DNA of 64,000 nucleotides, from contig NZ_CCSF01000001.1 of the NCBI RefSeq assembly GCF_000756775.1, forward strand, positions 2,170,001 through 2,234,000, given 5' to 3'. The position numbers and the translations under genes are program-made. Under the pieces are notes generated by a model that was given only the letters and a program-made list of their open reading frames with translations, was not told the origin of the DNA and searched no databases. The DNA is from Pseudomonas saudiphocaensis. GTDB taxonomy: Bacteria > Pseudomonadota > Gammaproteobacteria > Pseudomonadales > Pseudomonadaceae. Shown here one piece after another: positions 17,613 through 24,925 of the stretch (its first letter is position 1; every line of letters starts with the position of its first letter).

Positions 17613-18037
17613 GCACACCACGGCTGCTGCTTGGCTTCGACTACGGCACCAAGCAGATTGGCGTCGCTGTTGGGCAGATGATTACCGGCCAGGCTCGTGA
17701 GTTGTGCGTGCTCAAGGCCCGCGATGGCGTACCCGACTGGAGCCAGATCGAGGCATTGCTAAGCGAGTGGCAACCCGATGCGCTGGTGGTAGGCCTGCCG
17801 CTGAACATGGACGGCACCCCCAGCGAAATGAGCGCACGCGCCGAGAAGTTCGCCCGGCGCCTCAACGGCCGCTTTAATCTGCCGGTGCATACCCATGACG
17901 AGCGCCTGACCACCTATGAGGCCAAGGGCGAACGACTGCGCTCGGGCCAGAGCGACGGCTTTCGCGCTCGCCCGGTGGATGCACTCGCCGCCGCACTTTT
18001 ACTGGAAGGCTGGCTGACTGCCCAGCCCAAGGCCTGA
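17609..18037 (+). CDS. ruvX: Putative pre-16S rRNA nuclease / Holliday junction resolvase-like YqgF
   Basis: RNase H-fold nuclease of the YqgF/RuvX family, implicated in 5' maturation of 16S rRNA and named as a putative Holliday junction resolvase. The 142-aa product starts MSTPRLLLGFDYGTKQIGVAVGQ, whose aspartate is the first catalytic acid. VVGLPLNMDGTPSEMS and HDERLTTYEA supply the second acidic position and the conserved loop; VDALAAALLLEGWL closes the domain. It is translationally coupled to yqgE and followed 21 bp later by pyrR, suggesting one operon. Confidence 0.94.
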   Translation: MSTPRLLLGFDYGTKQIGVAVGQMITGQARELCVLKARDGVPDWSQIEALLSEWQPDALVVGLPLNMDGTPSEMSARAEKFARRLNGRFNLPVHTHDERLTTYEAKGERLRSGQSDGFRARPVDALAAALLLEGWLTAQPKA

Positions 18038-18058
18038 AACGGCCATCAAGGAGAACTC

Positions 18059-18571
18059 ATGACCCTGCCCAACCCCGAACAGCTGCTCCCCGAAATGGCT
18101 GCCGCGCTTGATCTGCACCTGAGGAGTCACGGCATTGAGCAACCCCGCTTCATCGGCATCCGCACCGGCGGCATCTGGGTAGCCCAGGCCCTGCTGGCAT
18201 TGCGCGGCAAGGACGAGGCACTGGGCATTCTCGACGTTTCCTTCTACCGGGATGACTTTACCCAGAACGGCCTGCACCCGCTGGTTCGACCTTCCGAGCT
18301 GCCTTTCGAGATCGAAGGGCAGCACCTGGTGGTCGTCGATGACGTACTGATGAGTGGCCGCACTATCCGCGCGGCGCTGAACGAGCTGTTCGACTACGGC
18401 CGGCCGGCCAGCGTCAGCCTGGTCTGCCTGCTCGACCTCAACGCGCGCGAACTGCCGATCAGGCCGGACGTGGTCGGCGCTACTCTGTCATTGGCGCCCG
18501 AGCAGCGTGTGAAGTTGCTCGGCCCGACGCCACTTGCTCTCGAATACAAGACCCTCGCTCCCGCCAACTGA
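18059..18571 (+). CDS. pyrR: Bifunctional pyr regulator / uracil phosphoribosyltransferase PyrR
   Basis: PRPP-binding protein of the PyrR family that regulates pyrimidine genes and can carry uracil phosphoribosyltransferase activity. The 170-aa product contains the PRPP-binding loop [20 protein letters not shown] and the family segment [15 protein letters not shown] strong AAGGAGA ribosome binding site precedes the ATG. It lies immediately upstream of pyrB. No obvious attenuator hairpin or PyrR-binding loop is visible in the 10-bp gap to pyrB, so how it regulates this operon is not apparent from the sequence. Confidence 0.94.
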   Translation: MTLPNPEQLLPEMAAALDLHLRSHGIEQPRFIGIRTGGIWVAQALLALRGKDEALGILDVSFYRDDFTQNGLHPLVRPSELPFEIEGQHLVVVDDVLMSGRTIRAALNELFDYGRPASVSLVCLLDLNARELPIRPDVVGATLSLAPEQRVKLLGPTPLALEYKTLAPAN

Positions 18572-18581
18572 GACACTTTCG

Positions 18582-19598
18582 ATGACGCCAACCGACGCCA
18601 AGCGCCCGCTACAGCTGAACGACAACGGACAGTTACGCCATTTCCTGTCGCTGGATGGGCTGCCGCGGGAGCTGCTCACGGAAATTCTCGACACCGCCGA
18701 TTCCTTCCTCGAAGTGGGCGCCAGAGCCGTGAAGAAGGTCCCGCTGCTGCGCGGCAAGACCGTCTGCAACGTGTTCTTCGAGAACTCCACACGCACCCGC
18801 ACCACCTTCGAGCTGGCAGCCAAGCGCCTGTCGGCGGACGTCATCACGCTCAATGTCTCGACGTCCTCGACCAGCAAGGGCGAAACCCTCACCGACACCC
18901 TGCGCAACCTGGAAGCCATGGCGGCTGACATGTTCGTCGTGCGCCATGCCGATTCCGGCGCGGCACACTTCATCGCCGAACACGTCTGCCCCGATGTCGC
19001 GGTGATCAATGGCGGTGACGGCCGCCACGCCCATCCCACTCAGGGCATGCTCGACATGCTCACCATTCGCCGGCACAAGGGCGATTTCGAAAAGCTTTCG
19101 GTAGCCATCGTCGGCGACATCCTGCACTCGCGCGTGGCACGCTCGAATATGCTCGCGCTGAAGACCCTGGGCTGTCCCGACATCCGCGTGATCGGCCCCA
19201 AGACCCTGCTGCCGGTGGGCCTCGAACAGTACGGCGTGAGTGTCTACAACGACATGAGCGAAGGGCTGCGCGATGTCGACGTGGTGATCATGCTGCGCCT
19301 GCAGCGCGAGCGCATGCAGGGGGGACGCCTGCCAAGCGAGGGCGAGTTCTACCGGCTCTACGGCCTGACCACGCAACGTATGGCACTGGCCAAGCCGGAC
19401 GCCATCGTGATGCACCCGGGGCCGATCAACCGTGGTGTGGAGATCGAGTCGGCGGTGGCCGACTCGGACCAGTCGGTCATTCTCAATCAGGTCACCTACG
19501 GCATTGCCATCCGCATGGCAGTGCTCGCGATGACCATGAGCGGCCAGAACGCCCAGCGCCAACTCGAAAATGAATTCGCTGCCGAGGAGCAGAACTGA
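18582..19598 (+). CDS. pyrB: Aspartate carbamoyltransferase catalytic subunit
   Basis: Catalyses carbamoyl phosphate plus aspartate to carbamoyl aspartate, the committed step of pyrimidine synthesis. The ATG at 18582 ([13 protein letters not shown]) gives 338 aa, slightly longer than E. coli PyrB because of the N-terminal extension typical of Pseudomonas ATCase. That extension takes part in UTP regulation and in assembly with PyrC'. The carbamoyl-phosphate motif [15 protein letters not shown], the segment [15 protein letters not shown] and HPTQGMLD are intact. The stop overlaps the pyrC' ATG, consistent with the known dodecameric PyrB-PyrC' holoenzyme. Confidence 0.96.
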   Translation: MTPTDAKRPLQLNDNGQLRHFLSLDGLPRELLTEILDTADSFLEVGARAVKKVPLLRGKTVCNVFFENSTRTRTTFELAAKRLSADVITLNVSTSSTSKGETLTDTLRNLEAMAADMFVVRHADSGAAHFIAEHVCPDVAVINGGDGRHAHPTQGMLDMLTIRRHKGDFEKLSVAIVGDILHSRVARSNMLALKTLGCPDIRVIGPKTLLPVGLEQYGVSVYNDMSEGLRDVDVVIMLRLQRERMQGGRLPSEGEFYRLYGLTTQRMALAKPDAIVMHPGPINRGVEIESAVADSDQSVILNQVTYGIAIRMAVLAMTMSGQNAQRQLENEFAAEEQN

Positions 19599-20875
19599 TG
19601 CCAATCGAAATCCTCGGTGCCCGCCTGATCGATCCCGCCAGCGGTCGCGACGAAGTCACCAACATCTATTGCCGTGACGGCCGGATCGTCGCCACCGGCC
19701 AACCACCCGCCGATTTCGGCGCAGCGCAAAGCATCAACGCCGAGGGGCTGGTCGCTGCTCCCGGCCTGGTCGATCTGTCGGTTGCCTTGCGCGAGCCGGG
19801 TTACAGTCGCAAGGGCACCATTGCCAGCGAGACCCTGGCCGCTACTGCTGGCGGCATTACCAGCCTGTGCTGCCCGCCGCTGACCCGACCAGTGCTGGAC
19901 ACCGCCGCCATCGCGGAGATGATTCTCGACCGGGCACGCGAGTCCGGTCATGCCAAGGTTTTCCCCATTGGCGCACTCACGCGCGAGCTGGCCGGCGAAC
20001 AGCTTTCGGAACTGGTCGCCCTGCGTGATGCAGGTTGCGTGGCGTTCGGTAACGGCTTGGCCAACATCCCCAGCAATCGCAACCTCAGCCGCGCCCTGGA
20101 ATACGCAGCCACCTTCGACCTCACCGTAGTGATTCACTGTCAGGACGCCGACCTTGCCGAAGGCGGCTTGGCCCATGAAGGCCCCAGCGCGACCTTCCTC
20201 GGCCTGGCGGGCATTCCGGAGACAGCAGAAACCATCGCCCTGGCGCGCAACCTGCTGCTGGTGGAACAGGCCGGGGTGCGGGCGCACTTCACCCAGCTGA
20301 CCACCGCGCGAGCGGCGCAAATGATCGCCGAAGCGCAAGCGCGCGGCCTGCCGGTGACTGCGGACGTGGCGATGTACCAGCTGATCCTCACCGACGAAGC
20401 CCTGCACGGGTTCTCCAGCCTGTATCACGTACAGCCGCCACTGCGTAGCGCAGCCGATCGAGAGGGCCTGCGCCAGGCGGTGAAAAGCGGTGTGATCTCC
20501 TCCATCGCCAGTCACCACCAGCCCCACGAAGTCGATGCCAAAGAGGCTCCTTTCGGCGAAACGGAGCCAGGCATCAGCAGTGCGGAAATTCTGCTGCCGC
20601 TGGCTCTGACGCTGGTGCAGGACGGTCTGCTGGACCTGCCGACGCTGCTGGCGCGCCTGAGCAGCGGCCCGGCTGCCGCACTACGCCTGCCGGTGGGCGA
20701 CCTGAGCGTAGGCGCGTCAGCAGATATCGTCCTGTTCGACCCGAACAGCTCGACCCTGGCTGGCGAAACCTGGTACTCGAAGGGTCGCAACTGCCCCTTT
20801 ATCGGCCACTGCCTGCCAGGCGCGGTGCGCTATACCATCGTCGATGGTCGGGTCAGTTATCGCGCCGAAGGGTAA
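19598..20875 (+). CDS. pyrC': Non-catalytic dihydroorotase-like subunit of aspartate carbamoyltransferase
   Basis: Dihydroorotase homologue that acts as a structural partner of PyrB in Pseudomonas ATCase rather than as an enzyme. The 425-aa product has an amidohydrolase fold, but the metal-binding HxH motif expected in DLHVHLREPG reads DLSVALREPG, so both histidines are lost. Other landmarks remain: VVIHCQDADLAEGG, SSIASHHQPHEVD and VGASADIVLFDPNS. The start overlaps the pyrB stop by one base, indicating coupled synthesis of the two subunits. An active dihydroorotase must be encoded elsewhere. Confidence 0.93.
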   Translation: MPIEILGARLIDPASGRDEVTNIYCRDGRIVATGQPPADFGAAQSINAEGLVAAPGLVDLSVALREPGYSRKGTIASETLAATAGGITSLCCPPLTRPVLDTAAIAEMILDRARESGHAKVFPIGALTRELAGEQLSELVALRDAGCVAFGNGLANIPSNRNLSRALEYAATFDLTVVIHCQDADLAEGGLAHEGPSATFLGLAGIPETAETIALARNLLLVEQAGVRAHFTQLTTARAAQMIAEAQARGLPVTADVAMYQLILTDEALHGFSSLYHVQPPLRSAADREGLRQAVKSGVISSIASHHQPHEVDAKEAPFGETEPGISSAEILLPLALTLVQDGLLDLPTLLARLSSGPAAALRLPVGDLSVGASADIVLFDPNSSTLAGETWYSKGRNCPFIGHCLPGAVRYTIVDGRVSYRAEG

Positions 20876-20880
20876 ACATC

Positions 20881-20911
20881 GGTGGGGCTGGCATTGCGAC
20901 CCAGCCCCACC
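20881..20911. terminator. Strong hairpin between convergent pyrC' and the TM2 gene
   Basis: An 11-bp perfect stem (GGTGGGGCTGG / CCAGCCCCACC) with a 9-nt loop starts 5 bp after the pyrC' stop. It has no T-run on either strand. Its position between convergent genes suggests a bidirectional terminator, although it could also be part of the repeat-rich element that follows. Confidence 0.5.
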
Positions 20912-20934
20912 AACAAGGCAATCGAGACAGCCGA

Positions 20935-20999
20935 GCCCCCAGCGGATGCAGGTGAAAACCTGCCAGCAAAAGCTTCCCCCGAGGCTGGGCTCCCACGTA
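20935..20999 (-). repeat. REP-like palindromic element
   Basis: Read on the minus strand, this stretch starts with ACGTGGGAGCCCAGCC and contains a GCAGGT/ACCTGC hairpin (20948-20963). The GTGGGAGC opening resembles Pseudomonas REP sequences, which typically sit between convergent genes as here. No second copy was seen in this window, so the assignment is tentative. Confidence 0.35.
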
Positions 21000-21010
21000 G
21001 AGAACGCGCC

Positions 21011-21409
21011 TTAGCGGGTCTTCTCGGCGTTTCTGATCGACACCTGGGTATTTAGCGTCCAGAAATCGTAAAGCACTCCGATAAAGAACAACCCGCCGCT
21101 GCACAGGTAGATGATTCCGGTGATCCACTTGCCCTGGTACATCCGGTGCACACCGAACACGCCGAGGAAGGTCAGCAGTATCCAGGCGATGTTGTAGTCG
21201 ATGGGCCCGGCGTTGAAGCGCAGATCGGCCTCGCGATCCATCGATGGGATCAGAAACAGGTCGATGATCCAGCCGATAAAGAACAGGCCTAGGGTAAAAA
21301 ACCAGATCGTTCCGGTCACCGGCTTGCCATAGTAGAAGCGGTGCGAACCAAGAAAGCCGAATATCCACAGCAGATAACCGATCACCTTGCTGTGCGTGTC
21401 TTGTTGCAT
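21011..21409 (-). CDS. Tandem TM2-domain membrane protein
   Basis: Small integral membrane protein of unknown function. The ATG at 21409 (MQQDTHSKVIGYLL) gives 132 aa; the longer frame upstream has no support. Two TM2 domains are visible: residues ~10-57 (WIFGFLGSHRFYYGKPVTG, then FFIGWIIDLFLI) and ~72-120 (FLGVFGVHRMYQGKWITG, then FFIGVLYDFWTL). Each has the G-x-H-R-x-Y and G-x-x-D signatures in two helices. It is divergent from the radical SAM gene across 144 bp that contains the LexA box, so it might share SOS control, but the box is 108 bp from its start codon. Confidence 0.8.
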   Translation of the reverse strand: MQQDTHSKVIGYLLWIFGFLGSHRFYYGKPVTGTIWFFTLGLFFIGWIIDLFLIPSMDREADLRFNAGPIDYNIAWILLTFLGVFGVHRMYQGKWITGIIYLCSGGLFFIGVLYDFWTLNTQVSIRNAEKTR

Positions 21410-21517
21410 GGAAACCTCACTATCTGAGTACCCGTCCGGGTGGTGCGCCGATCTTATCCGATCGCCAAGCCATGCGCGTTGCCGCCGAACGGACATCGCA
21501 TGCGAGCGGCTCCATGA

Positions 21518-21537
21518 TACTGTATGAACAAACAGTA
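21518..21537 (+). promoter_or_regulatory. LexA (SOS) box
   Basis: The 20-bp sequence TACTG-TATGAACAAA-CAGTA is the consensus CTG-N10-CAG LexA operator with consensus flanking TA pairs, and the dyad extends one base each side (21517-21538). It ends 16 bp before the ATG at 21554, overlapping where the promoter must be. An in-frame ATG at 21524 lies inside the box and is therefore unlikely to be the start of translation. No binding data are available here. Confidence 0.85.
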
Positions 21538-21553
21538 TTATGATGTCTCCGCC

Positions 21554-22765
21554 ATGCAACTGATCGACAAACTCAGCGTCCTCGCCGACGCCGCCAAGTA
21601 CGACGTCTCATGCGCCAGCAGCGGTGCGCCGAAACGCAGTTCCAAAGGTCGCAGTGGGCTTGGCGCCACCGATGGCATGGGCATCTGCCACAGTTTCACG
21701 CCAGATGGCCGCTGCGTAGCGCTGCTGAAGATCCTGCTGACCAACTTCTGCCTGTACGACTGCCAGTACTGCGTCAACCGCCGCTCCAGCGATGTGCCTC
21801 GCGCCCGCTTTACCCCTGAAGAGGTAGTGACGCTGACGCTGGATTTCTACCGTCGTAATTGCATCAGCGGGCTGTTTCTCAGCTCCGGCATCATTCGTTC
21901 GGCGGACTACACCATGGAGCAACTCAACCGCGTAGCCAAACTGCTACGCGAAGAGCATGAGTTCCGCGGCTACATTCATCTCAAGACCATTCCCGATGCC
22001 TCGCCGGAGCTGATCGCCGAGGCCGGGCGTTACGCCGACCGGCTCAGCGTCAATATCGAGCTGCCCACCGAAAGCAGCCTGATCCGCCTGGCGCCGGAGA
22101 AGCAGGTCGTCTCCATCAAGCAGGCGATGCATTCCATTCATCAAGGCGAGACCGAAGCCCGCGCGGAAAAGCGTGCGCCACGTTTTGCACCGGCCGGCCA
22201 GAGCACCCAGATGATCGTCGGCGCGGATGCCACGGACGACAGCACCATCCTCCACAGCGCCCAGTCGCTGTATCAGGATTACCGCCTGCGCCGCGTCTAC
22301 TATTCAGCCTTCAGCCCCATTCCCAACAGCCCAGCCAGCGTCCCGTTCCAAGCGCCGCCCCTGTTACGAGAGCACCGTCTTTATCAGGCCGATTTTCTTA
22401 TGCGAGGCTATGGTTTCAGCGCCGGTGAGCTGCTCAGCGGGCCGGGCAATCTGCCGCTGGACATCGACCCCAAACTCGCCTGGGCCCTGGCCAACCGCGA
22501 ACATTTCCCGGTGGACCTGAACCGTGCCGAGCCTTCGCTTATTGCGCGCATTCCAGGCATCGGGATACTCAGCGCCAAACGACTGGTCGCGCTGCGCCGG
22601 CAAAAGCGCATCCGCTTCGAGGACCTCACGCGTCTGCGCTGCTCGCTGGAAAAGGCCAAGCCTTTCGTCATCACTCAGGACTACAGACCGAGCCTGGCTT
22701 ATCGAGAGTCGGCGACCCTGCATCGACAACTGAGCGAAGGCCCACAGCAGATGGCGTTGTGGTGA
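21554..22765 (+). CDS. Putative DNA modification/repair radical SAM protein with C-terminal helix-hairpin-helix
   Basis: Radical SAM protein of the family described as putative DNA modification/repair proteins (TIGR03916 type). With the ATG at 21554 (MQLIDKLSVLADAAKYDVSC) it has 403 aa. The 4Fe-4S motif C66-x3-C70-x2-C73 (CLYDCQYC) is intact. The family-typical GMGICHSFTPDGRCVALLK segment precedes it. The C-terminus (~326-355) holds a helix-hairpin-helix, LIARIPGIGILSAKRLVALR, suggesting DNA contact. A LexA box lies immediately upstream. The stop overlaps the next start (TGATG), so both proteins should be made together. Substrate and reaction are unknown. Confidence 0.85.
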   Translation: MQLIDKLSVLADAAKYDVSCASSGAPKRSSKGRSGLGATDGMGICHSFTPDGRCVALLKILLTNFCLYDCQYCVNRRSSDVPRARFTPEEVVTLTLDFYRRNCISGLFLSSGIIRSADYTMEQLNRVAKLLREEHEFRGYIHLKTIPDASPELIAEAGRYADRLSVNIELPTESSLIRLAPEKQVVSIKQAMHSIHQGETEARAEKRAPRFAPAGQSTQMIVGADATDDSTILHSAQSLYQDYRLRRVYYSAFSPIPNSPASVPFQAPPLLREHRLYQADFLMRGYGFSAGELLSGPGNLPLDIDPKLAWALANREHFPVDLNRAEPSLIARIPGIGILSAKRLVALRRQKRIRFEDLTRLRCSLEKAKPFVITQDYRPSLAYRESATLHRQLSEGPQQMALW

Positions 22766-23610
22766 TGCGCCAGGTCCGTTTCGATGGCAGCTTCGAGGGT
22801 TGGCGCAAGGCGGCCCGCGCCCTGCTTGGCGAGGGTGTTGCGCCACATAGGCTGGAGTGGCTGGCCGGCAACGCCGTGGGCGGCCTGTTCGATCAGGACG
22901 AAGCGCCCGCACCGGGTTCGCCATTGCCAAATATTCGTATCCCCCGGCAGTTACTCGATGAGCTGCAGAGCGCCGCATGCTTTCGCAGCGCCGATCGCTG
23001 GAGCTTGCTCTATCGGGTTCTCTGGCGGGTCGTACAGGGCGACGGAGCGGCGAGACTGGCCGGCGATATCGACGGCAGCGAACTACATGCCCGCCTCAAG
23101 GCGGTGCGTCGCGAAGCCCACCATATGCATGCCTTTTTGCGCTTCAGTCCATCAGGAGTGGACAGTGCTCCAGACTACGCGGCCTGGTTTGAGCCGGCCC
23201 ACGACATTCTGCTCAGCGCCGCACCGCATTTCGCCGAACGCATGGGTCGACATTCCTGGCTGATTGCGACTCCGGAGGACGCAGTGCTCTGGGATGGAAA
23301 GACCATGCACTACGCCAAGCCCTGCCCCCAGGCCTGGAAGCAACTGGCGCAAGGTGCGCAAGACCCCGGCGCCGAACTTTGGAAGGCCTATTACGAAAGC
23401 ACCTTCAATCCCGCCCGACTCAACCGCGAGGTGATGCAGAGCAATCTGCCGGTACGTTTCTGGAAGAACCTGCCCGAGGGCCCTCTGATCCCCCAGCTGA
23501 TGAGCCGCGCCCGCGCCGGAGCCCAGCGTGATGGCCAGGCCGAGCGGGTAGCCAGTCAGCCAGGCAAGCGCATAGCAGGCCAGGTCGGCGCGCGCCGAGA
23601 CTCTGACTGA
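22765..23610 (+). CDS. DUF4130 (TIGR03915-type) probable DNA metabolism protein
   Basis: Partner of the radical SAM protein; 281 aa from the ATG at 22765, which overlaps the upstream stop. Recognisable family segments are RREAHHMHAFLRF, WFEPAHDILLSAAPHFAERMG, WKAYYESTFNPARLN and RFWKNLPEGPLIPQL. In many bacteria this domain is fused to a C-terminal uracil-DNA glycosylase domain. Here the protein ends about 35 residues after LIPQL with a basic, low-complexity tail (RARAGAQRDGQ...), so that domain is absent. It ends 7 bp from the convergent pilU stop, leaving no room for a separate piece. Biochemical function is unknown; DNA repair is inferred from family and SOS context. Confidence 0.82.
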   Translation: MRQVRFDGSFEGWRKAARALLGEGVAPHRLEWLAGNAVGGLFDQDEAPAPGSPLPNIRIPRQLLDELQSAACFRSADRWSLLYRVLWRVVQGDGAARLAGDIDGSELHARLKAVRREAHHMHAFLRFSPSGVDSAPDYAAWFEPAHDILLSAAPHFAERMGRHSWLIATPEDAVLWDGKTMHYAKPCPQAWKQLAQGAQDPGAELWKAYYESTFNPARLNREVMQSNLPVRFWKNLPEGPLIPQLMSRARAGAQRDGQAERVASQPGKRIAGQVGARRDSD

Positions 23611-23617
23611 CTATTTG

Positions 23618-24763
23618 TCAGCGGAAGGTCCGCCCCGGATCGTCGTCGCTGACTTCCAGGGACAGCCCTTGGGACACGCTGCTCAGATGCTCACTGTCGG
23701 TTTCCGAGCCCAGCTTGATCATCAGGCGCAGGTCGTTGGATGAGTCGGCATGCAGCAGGGCGTCCTCGTAAGTGATTTCACCCTGAACGTAGAGGTTGTA
23801 CAGCGCCTGGTCGAACGTCTGCATACCCAGGTCGGTAGAACGCTTCATCAGACTCTTGAGCTCATGCACCTCGCCCTTGCGGATCAGGTCGGCGGCCAGC
23901 GGCGTGTTGATCAGCACTTCGATCACCGCCCGACGGCCCTTGCCATCAGGGGTAGGAATCAGCTGCTGGGCGACGATGGCTTTCAGGTTCAGCGACAGAT
24001 CCATCCACACCTGATTCTGGCGGTCGGCCGGGAAGAAGTTGATGATCCGGTCCAGCGCCTGGTTGGCGTTGTTGGCGTGCAGCGTGGCCAGGCAGAGGTG
24101 CCCGGTCTCGGCGAAGGCCACGGCGTAGTCCATGGTTTCCCGGGCACGGATCTCGCCAATCAGGATCACATCCGGCGCCTGCCGCAGAGTGTTCTTCAGC
24201 GCCACCTCGAACGAGTCGGTGTCGATGCCGACTTCGCGCTGGGTAACGATGCAATTCTGATGCTGATGGATGAACTCGATGGGGTCTTCGATGGAGATGA
24301 TGTGGCCGCTGGAGTTCCTGTTGCGGTAACCGACCATCGCCGCCAGCGAGGTGGACTTGCCGGTGCCGGTGGCGCCGACAAAAAGCACCAGACCACGCTT
24401 GGTCATGGCCAGATCTTTCAGGATGCCCGGGAGCTTGAGCTCATCGATGGTGGGGATATTGGTTTCGATGCGCCGCAGCACCATGCCGGCCAGGTTGCGC
24501 TGGTAGAACGCGCTGACGCGGAAGCGGCCGATACCACGCGCGCTAAGGGCGAAGTTGCACTCATGGTTCTCGGTGAACTCGCGCCGCTGCTGCTCGTTCA
24601 TGATCCCGTGCACGGTTTCACGGGTCATTTCCGGCGACATGGGCGTCTTGCTCACCGGCAGGATCTTGCCGTTGACCTTGATCGACGGCGGCACGCCAGC
24701 GGTAATGAACAGGTCGGAGCCGCCTTTTTCCACCATCAGGCGCAACAGTTTTTCGAATTCCAT
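23618..24763 (-). CDS. pilU: Type IV pilus retraction ATPase PilU
   Basis: Hexameric cytoplasmic ATPase of the PilT family that assists PilT in pilus retraction and cannot usually retract alone. The 381-aa product starts MEFEKLLRLMVEKGGSDLFITAG. It has Walker A GATGTGKST, the Asp box region IISIEDPIEFIHQHQN, Walker B DVILIGEIRARETMD and the His box GHLCLATLHANNA. It is longer than PilT and has the acidic C-terminal tail typical of PilU. It lies 162 bp downstream of pilT on the same strand. Confidence 0.96.
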   Translation of the reverse strand: MEFEKLLRLMVEKGGSDLFITAGVPPSIKVNGKILPVSKTPMSPEMTRETVHGIMNEQQRREFTENHECNFALSARGIGRFRVSAFYQRNLAGMVLRRIETNIPTIDELKLPGILKDLAMTKRGLVLFVGATGTGKSTSLAAMVGYRNRNSSGHIISIEDPIEFIHQHQNCIVTQREVGIDTDSFEVALKNTLRQAPDVILIGEIRARETMDYAVAFAETGHLCLATLHANNANQALDRIINFFPADRQNQVWMDLSLNLKAIVAQQLIPTPDGKGRRAVIEVLINTPLAADLIRKGEVHELKSLMKRSTDLGMQTFDQALYNLYVQGEITYEDALLHADSSNDLRLMIKLGSETDSEHLSSVSQGLSLEVSDDDPGRTFR

Positions 24764-24925
24764 CGTTGTACTCGCAGTCGTGGCAAAACCGAATCGGGCG
24801 GTGCCCGGTCAGGTATCGAAGCCTGTTCAAGACCTCACGGCCCAAAGGCGCGCAAGACAAAAAGAAGAGACGTTACAAGTCGAACATTCTGAGCCGTTTC
24901 AGCGCAGCAAGCCTGGTACGGGTTC

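Noticed and set aside
21524-21553. ATG at 21524 as start of the radical SAM gene
   Set aside because: It lies inside the LexA box, where promoter and operator should be; the ATG at 21554 gives the family-typical N-terminus.
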